The notes under the pieces: generated by a model
What the model saw: only the letters and a program-made list of their open reading frames with translations
Databases searched by the model: none
What the model was told of the DNA's origin: nothing
Source: Pratylenchus scribneri
Lineage: Eukaryota; Nematoda; Chromadorea; Rhabditida; Pratylenchidae
NCBI GenBank assembly: GCA_030063045.1
Contig: JAQSEB010000101.1
Coordinates: forward strand, 682,001 to 746,000
Reading direction: 5' to 3'
Length of the DNA: 64,000 nucleotides
Part shown: piece after piece, positions 57,793 through 64,000 of the stretch
How positions within the stretch are numbered: position 1 is the stretch's first letter
Layout: each line of letters starts with the position of its first letter
Translations under genes and position numbers: made by a program

Positions 57793-59204
57793 TTTTAAAT
57801 TAATAAAATAATAATAAATACATTAATAAAAATAATATTTTTTAATTTTGATAATATTATTGAATTATAAATTATAATATTTTTCACATAAAAATTTAAA
57901 ATAAATCAATAATTGAAAAATAACAGAGATATTAATATAACATTTTAAAAAATTTTCTTCGATTAAATCTTTATAACATATTTTACTTTAAAGGTTCTAA
58001 TTATTAATTCATACATGAAATAATTAATTGAAAAAATGAATTAATAAATTTCAAATTTATATTTGAGTTTATAATAAATAATGAAAAATTCATAAATGAA
58101 ACAAATTAAAACTAATAATTTTAGATATTATTGGAAAAAATTAAAAATTATATAAAAATAAATTATGAGAAATAATGCCTTTAAGGAACACAAAGCTTCA
58201 ATGTTGTAATCAATGAAATTAGACGTTTGAATTGCAAAAAAAATTGTCTTTAGAAAAAGGTAGAATTTTAAAATATTTATATATATATATATATAATAAA
58301 TTAAATAATATCCGAATAGAGTATGAGCATGATAGAAAGAAAAAATAAAAGCCAAAAAAGAGTAGAATCATAGAAGAAAAAATTGGAAATAAAGCAAAAA
58401 AGCAGAAGTTAAAATCGAAGAAGACCACAAAAATTGTTTAAAAAGAAGGACTGATTTAAATGCAGATAACGGTCAATTTATCTAATCAATCATAAAATTT
58501 AATTATTTTTTTTTTTAATATAAATTATCATAAAATTATATAATAATTAGATTTGATGGCGATCGTTTTTTTAAATTTTAAAGTTAAAATTATTTTAAAA
58601 ATAATTTTTAGATAAATTTAATTTGCTTTTAAATGATTATTTAATTATTTATATTATTTTAGATGAAATTATTAAACTTATTATTGTGGGTCATGTAAAT
58701 TAATTATTTATTATGGAAACCATATAATTAATAAATTGATAATTTATTATTTTTTGTAAAACAATTTTATATCTTTCAATCTTAGCTCCTAAAAATATAT
58801 AAAAATCCATTATTCATCAGGAAAAACAAAATAAAATTGCTTTAAAATCATGAATGTCGAAAATTGCTTTAAAATAGTGGACATATTAAAATAATATGAT
58901 GGCTTGAGAGCTTTTTGAAAGTTTTAATAATGATTTTATTATAGCTAGTAAAAATATTAAAATTAATAAAATTTTAATAATGTATTTGACCAAAATCGAA
59001 GATTAAGATTTAATGAAAAGATATTTTCATATAAACAATCTGAAATTATTGTATATTTTTATTTATAATTTTTATCGCTTTAAAATAAAAAGAATAATAA
59101 TATATTTAAAATTATTAATAAAAAAACAAGAATTTATAAAAATAATTTGAATCAAACTTTCTATCAAGTTCATAAATTTATATTTTAAATTCAAGAAATA
59201 ACAA
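57793..59204. other. AT-extreme spacer with purine-rich run
   Basis: 58320-58440 is A/G-rich on the + strand, which makes two overlapping minus frames (F/L/S-rich) open by composition. Not annotated as genes. Elsewhere nothing is supportable. Confidence 0.45.
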
Positions 59205-59432
59205 CTAGAAACAAAAAATTTGTTCTAACTTCAAATAAAAAAAAACAAATATTTTAATAATTTTAATTGGGGTTTGTGGCGAAAAGGAATTGGGAACGGG
59301 GATATGAGAAGATATGTGTTGTTTCAAGGGATCGAAGGAATAAAACGAAATACGATTAAGCAAATTTGATGAAGAAACAATAAGGTTGACGACAAAAAAC
59401 TCAATTATTTGTAGATGAAATAAAATACACAA
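59205..59432 (-). CDS. 75-codon minus ORF over a GC-raised island
   Basis: ATG-initiated. The core FDPLKQHISSHIPVPNSFS then PQTP is polar and proline-rich. The + strand of the same island gives a competing frame, LGFVAKRNWERGYEKIC then VVSRDRRNKTKYD (59267-59359), bounded by TAA on both sides. One strand must be wrong. I cannot decide. Confidence 0.3.
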   Translation of the reverse strand: MCILFHLQIIEFFVVNLIVSSSNLLNRISFYSFDPLKQHISSHIPVPNSFSPQTPIKIIKIFVFFYLKLEQIFCF

Positions 59433-59729
59433 TTTTGTTTTAAAAGAAAGGCATAAAAAATGTTGAACACAATTCCACTTTTATATTCCAATTTATCAAA
59501 TATAATCTCCAATTTTATAAATAAAATTTTTAAATTATAGTAAATATTTGACTATTGTTAATTCACATTTTATCTGCAACAAATTCAATATATAAAATAT
59601 TATTTCAGAGGAGCCTTTGTATCAAGATTTGTCTTAAATAATTCTATAAATTAAAATATTGTTGGAAATAAATAATAGGTTTATAATCGAAAAATGCTAT
59701 GTGTTTAATGAATATGATCTCTTTTTTAA

Positions 59730-59837
59730 CATTACAAAAGAAATAAAAGAATTAATTATGTAGTGACTGGTCAAACTGTAGTAATTTCTATCCCGTACTC
59801 CCTTGACATCAAACAATCTTATAACAATAATATCTAA
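59730..59837 (+). CDS. coding-like island, 35 codons
   Basis: HYKRNKRINYVVTGQTVV then ISIPYSLDIKQSYNNNI and TAA. Beta-strand-like alternation in the middle. No ATG or splice sites. An island at 60110-60190 further on (YWRFLDGSRCLLN, or WKSLPLKLNINKIAQQ in another frame) is ambiguous. Confidence 0.33.
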   Translation, partial: HYKRNKRINYVVTGQTVVISIPYSLDIKQSYNNNI

Positions 59838-60199
59838 TTAATAAAGAAAATTTTTTAAAAGTTAAGTAAATTAAATATACAATATGATTAATATAATGCA
59901 AAAAATATAAACATTTTCCATAAAAGTTGCCTCTAATGCTATTTATAAAAAAAATAATTTTGTATAAATTTATTTTTAATTTATTAAAATTTTATTAAAT
60001 AATAAAAATTATCTAAAAATATGATATTTTTTATCTTTATTGATATGATAATGGTAAAATATTATTATATAAAATTACTAGAATAATCGAAAAAATATTG
60101 GCGATTTCTTGATGGAAGTCGCTGCCTCTTAAACTAAACATCAACAAAATTGCTCAACAATAAATTCGATCAGCAATTGAAAAGATATAAAAATACAAT

Positions 60200-61768
60200 A
60201 GAAGAAATTTGAGACTAATTTACGAATATAATTGTATGCTTTAATTTTATTAGTAGAATTCAAAAATTAGCTTAATTATATTGTTTTACTATAAAAAAAT
60301 AAAATTAATTGAAACGAATGATGCAAAAAAATAATTACAAATATATAAAACGATATTTTTAAAAAAAATAAATTAAATTTTACTATTTGAATATAAAAAA
60401 ATTAGAAGAATTACTTTATTTTGCTTTCAGAGGAATTAGACAGTAATATATTTACCAAAAATTCTATTTTATAATTATAAAATAATAATCTAAATTTTTG
60501 TTTTTGAAAATTTCAATTTTCAAATCAAGCAAAAAACGAAGATCTTTGTCAATATCATTAGATCTATAATAATTTTATGCTAAAATTATTTATTAAAAAT
60601 GCTATAATATCGAATTTATATAAATCTTAATAGTAATTTTTAAGCCCGTAATTTTATATCTCTATAAAAGTTTAGTAAATTTTTTATTTTAATTAATATA
60701 AAAAAAAAAAAAATATTTATATATAATAAAAATAGAAATTATGAAGTAAATTAAATTTGAATAATGAAATAAATTTTTGGCGAGATTAAATTTTGAAAGG
60801 AAATATTATGAAATTATGAGATTTTTGATAAAATTAAAAAAATTATTAAAACTTAATTATAAACAGATTTAAATGTTTATCTTTACCAAATACCAATGCA
60901 TTTCCTTATTATTATTATTGATTAAAGAAAAAATTTAGTAATATATTTTAGACATTTTTATTTCATCGAGAAATTTTTTAACATATTTAATAACTTTTCA
61001 ATAAAATTAAATAATTTATAAATGGTTTAAAAGATTTTTAATTAAAAAATATTAAAAATTTTAATAAATCATAAAAATAATTATGAAAATATTATATATC
61101 ATTTTAATATTCGTCCGAAATCAATTTTAAAACAGAAAAGGTTTTTAACCAAACAAAATTTTGCGAATTTGAATTAATTAATTGGTGAGAAAAAAACAAA
61201 GAAAAATATTTCATTCATTTTAATAAATATAATTACAAATGAAAATAAAAAAAATTATAAAAAATACAAATATAGAAATTAGTAATACTATGAAGAAATA
61301 GTATAAAATTATTTTATACAATAAAAAATTAAAAATCTAAATTAATTTTTTTAAAAATTTTAAAAAAAAGCAAAATAGATTTAAATTTTATAATTAAAAT
61401 AATAAATTTATTCTAATATATATTTGCGAATAATAATTAAGTAAAAATTCACAACATGGCAATAAATAGAGGTTTATTAAAAATATTTAATTAATTAAAT
61501 ATATAATAAATATAAAATAATTATAAGTAATATTTAATAATAATTATATTTTTTAATTAATAGAATTAAATTATCGCAGATTTTATGAATTTAAATAAAA
61601 TAATATCAAAATATTTTAAAATATATTTTTGTTATTTATGGTAAATAATTTTGAAAGAGTTTAGAAACTAAATGTAAAATAAGAAAAAATAATTTTAAAG
61701 GAAAAATTAATATAATATAAATTCAAATTTTATAGAAATAAATAAAATTAAATCTTACATTTAAATAG
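60200..61768. other. AT-extreme spacer
   Basis: No supportable frame. The phrase ATTCGTCCGAAATC at about 61108 repeats a patch at 13383. Confidence 0.45.
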
Positions 61769-61939
61769 ATATTCAAAATAAATATAACATATCGCCAGTT
61801 ATGTGAGAATTGGCAATTTGGAAAGGGTAATTTTTTACAATTTAAATTTTATACACAAAAATTTTTAGTGCTGGCCTTGTTACTATATTCCGGCAAGAAG
61901 GAAGAATGTGGCGTTTCAAGTATTGAAAAAATAAAATAG
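61769..61939 (+). CDS. strong coding-like frame, 56 codons
   Basis: One phase joins two GC-raised islands across an AT-rich link: NITYRQLCENWQFGKGNFL, then QFKFYTQKFLVLALLLYSG, then KKEECGVSSIEKIK and TAG. Continuity of phase over the AT-rich link supports coding. If UAR were sense the phase would continue without TGA to about 62280, through a further island at 62010-62085 (ELxFxSSEFLKINKK). No family was recognised. Confidence 0.48.
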   Translation: MFKINITYRQLCENWQFGKGNFLQFKFYTQKFLVLALLLYSGKKEECGVSSIEKIK

Positions 61940-62299
61940 CAAAAAAATTAAATATAGATTATTTAATTAAAATTTATTTTATATTTTGTATATGAAAATT
62001 TAATCATAGAACTCTAGTTCCAATCATCAGAATTTTTAAAGATTAATAAAAAAATTTAAATGAAGACAAAGATTCCAGAAAAATAAATTTTTAATTTAAT
62101 TATTAATTACATTAAATTATATATAATGAAATTTTTCAAAAATTTGTTCATTCTCTAATCAATGTAAAATTATTTATCAAAAAATTTAATAAAATAATTT
62201 TTATAAAAATAGATAAATATATTTAAAAAAAATATTGTAGAAAAAATAATATAAGCTTAAAATTTATACTATTTTCCTTGAGTTATCATGGAAATAATC

Positions 62300-63014
62300 T
62301 ACCTGAAAAATAAAAAAAATATTTTTATAAAATTTTATAAATTATTTTTATTTTAATTGTTTTTAATTTAAATAAAAATGAAAAATTTAATTCAAAACAA
62401 AAAAAAAACTTAAAAATCTAACAATTTTCTGTAAAATTGTAAATAAAATTTTCAAAAAATTCTGTAAGATTTCTTTAATGATGAATTCTGATGATAATAA
62501 TATCAAGCATTATCCATAAAAAATTTTTTAGATATTTTATTTAACTATAAATTGAAATGATATAATTATTATATTTTATTGGATATTAGAATTAATATTA
62601 AATTGAAAATAATAAATAAAATATTTCATTTTTTCAAAATTTTTAATGAAAAATAAATTTAATAAAATTGAAAATATATTAAATAACAAATATAACTTAT
62701 TTAAAAAAGGGAAAAATATTTTTATTTATATCAAATAAAATCGACAGCGATCATCATTGCACAATTAAAAGAAAAGATATAATTATAACCATTTCAAATT
62801 CTAAAAAAATGAGCTCTCAAAAATTAGTAATATAGAGAATTGCAATAAATAAATTTTTTTCAAATTTCATATATAATGATTTCTTGAAAATATTTAGAAG
62901 GAAGATAATTTTTATAAAATTAAATTAAAATTTTAAATAGAAAATTTTAAAACAATTTTTAAGTTAAATTAAAAGAAAACATAATTTAAATTTATCAAAG
63001 AATTTTCCTACTCA
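62300..63014. other. AT-extreme spacer
   Basis: Only a 25-bp patch at about 62745 (GACAGCGATCATCATTGC). Nothing else. Confidence 0.45.
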
Positions 63015-63507
63015 AATAGGAAAAAAGAAGAATAAATTATAGAAAATTTTTTTTAATAATTTAATTAATTTTTGAATAATATTTAATTATAAAAAGAACT
63101 TTGAATTTTACATCAAAATTAAAGCAATATTGAAACTGAAACTAAATTTGTATGTAACCCAAGATAATTTCAAAATAATTTCTTCTATAAATGATAACAA
63201 ATTATATTCATTTTTGATGGCATCATGACAATTTATGCTGATGGTAACAAGCATTTGTCGGGTAGGCTATTACATATATTTATAAAGATTTAAATAAATC
63301 TTTAGATGCAAATAGAAAAAAAGGAAGAATAAATTATAGAAAATTTTTTAAATAATTTAATTAATTTTTGAATAATATTTAATTATAAAAAGAACTTTGA
63401 ATTTTTACATCAAAATTAAAGCAACATTGAAACTGAAACTAAATTTGTATGAAACCCAAGATAATTTCAAAATAATTTCTTCTATAAATGACAATAAAAG
63501 ATTCATT
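63015..63507 (+). repeat. direct duplication, about 195-bp units 297 bp apart
   Basis: Units at 63015-63212 and 63312-63507 share long identical stretches including CAAGATAATTTCAAAATAAT. Differences include a T indel (GAATTTTAC/GAATTTTTAC) that shifts the frame of copy 2, and ATA/ACA and GTA/GAA changes. The spacer contains its own island, TIYADGNKHLSGRLLHIF. Confidence 0.9.
63076..63228 (+). CDS. coding-like frame in duplication, 50 codons
   Basis: YKKNFEFYIKIKAILKLK then LNLYVTQDNFKIISSIND then NKLYSFLMAS and TGA. Copy 2 keeps the reading LYETQDNFKIISSIND but its left part is out of phase. The duplicates therefore do not both encode the whole product. Confidence 0.33.
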   Translation: MIFNYKKNFEFYIKIKAILKLKLNLYVTQDNFKIISSINDNKLYSFLMAS

Positions 63508-64000
63508 TTTGATGGCACTTAATTATAAAATATATTAAAAAATAATTTATAAATTACCGGAAATGTTTCATAATTTATATTAAATAAAATAAATTTTTCA
63601 TATTATTAGAAGAATGAAAAAATATGATGATTTTCAATATGCTGATAAAAAAGGATTCATATACGTACCTTATTATCTGTTAAAATTTTCATATTAAAAA
63701 ATCATTTATTTGAGCAAAAAAAATAATGAAAAAATAAATTAATTACAAATAATAAAAATGAATATATGAAATATCTTTAACTAGAAGAATGAAAAGCACA
63801 ATTTTCTAACAAATATTATATTAAAGAATAAGATATATTTTAATTTAAAAAAAAGAAATTTAGAATAAAAGAATTTTGATTGAAGAGAATTTATTTTTCT
63901 TAAAAATCATATGAAATTACATATAAATTATAAAAATTTTAATTTATTTTTTTAAATATATAATCAGAAATATTTTTCAATTTCTAAAAAAAATATTTTT

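Noticed and set aside
58128..58428. Two overlapping minus frames of 75 and 69 codons
   Set aside because: They are opened by an A/G-rich run on + and are F/L/S/I-rich throughout. Both cannot be real and neither shows a pattern.
3830..64000. Organellar (mitochondrial or plastid) DNA
   Set aside because: No rRNA, tRNA or respiratory gene was recognised, and the tract is continuous with MITE-bearing DNA and contains a hAT-like insertion.

Overview
This is eukaryotic nuclear-type DNA with no confidently identifiable cellular gene. There are no operons, ribosome binding sites or prokaryotic gene packing. I cannot name the species. The hAT-type and inverted-repeat elements and a BEL/Pao-like integrase scrap suggest an invertebrate genome. 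A ciliate-like germline, with gene segments scattered in AT-rich spacer, is the main alternative.

Layout. (1) 1-3830 has moderate AT content. It holds two foldback or MITE-like elements, a small inverted repeat and a block of short repeats built around a GCAATTTCCC core. It ends with a possible minus-strand terminal exon. (2) 3830-64000 is extremely AT-rich, by eye around 85%. It opens with a two-variant 32-bp satellite (4046-4915) and holds one clean 836-bp non-autonomous hAT-like element (7088-7923) with a perfect 8-bp target duplication. (3) The rest of the AT-rich tract is punctuated every few hundred bases by islands of 50-200 bp with visibly higher GC. Most islands carry an open frame of 20-75 codons with a protein-like composition, usually bounded by stops in the flanking AT-rich DNA.

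The islands are the central feature. From about 28 kb rightwards the most convincing frames are mostly on the + strand. Canonical splice sites are rarely found at their edges. A few resemble retroelement parts: an RNase H tail at 51953-52186, a BEL/Pao-type integrase motif at 43885-43971, an RNase H N-terminal strand at 56186-56299 and a possible zinc knuckle at 22924-23031. These are not in polyprotein order. Several frames are broken only by TAG or TAA. Three duplicated segments (41185/41351, 28952/34663, 63015/63312) allow frame tests. The first shows mostly synonymous change plus an in-frame 3-nt indel.

Three readings remain open: exons of one or more giant genes with AT-inflated introns; decayed and fragmented mobile elements; or interrupted and possibly scrambled gene segments, perhaps with UAR read as glutamine. 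All coding calls below come from reading frames alone, so most have low to moderate confidence.
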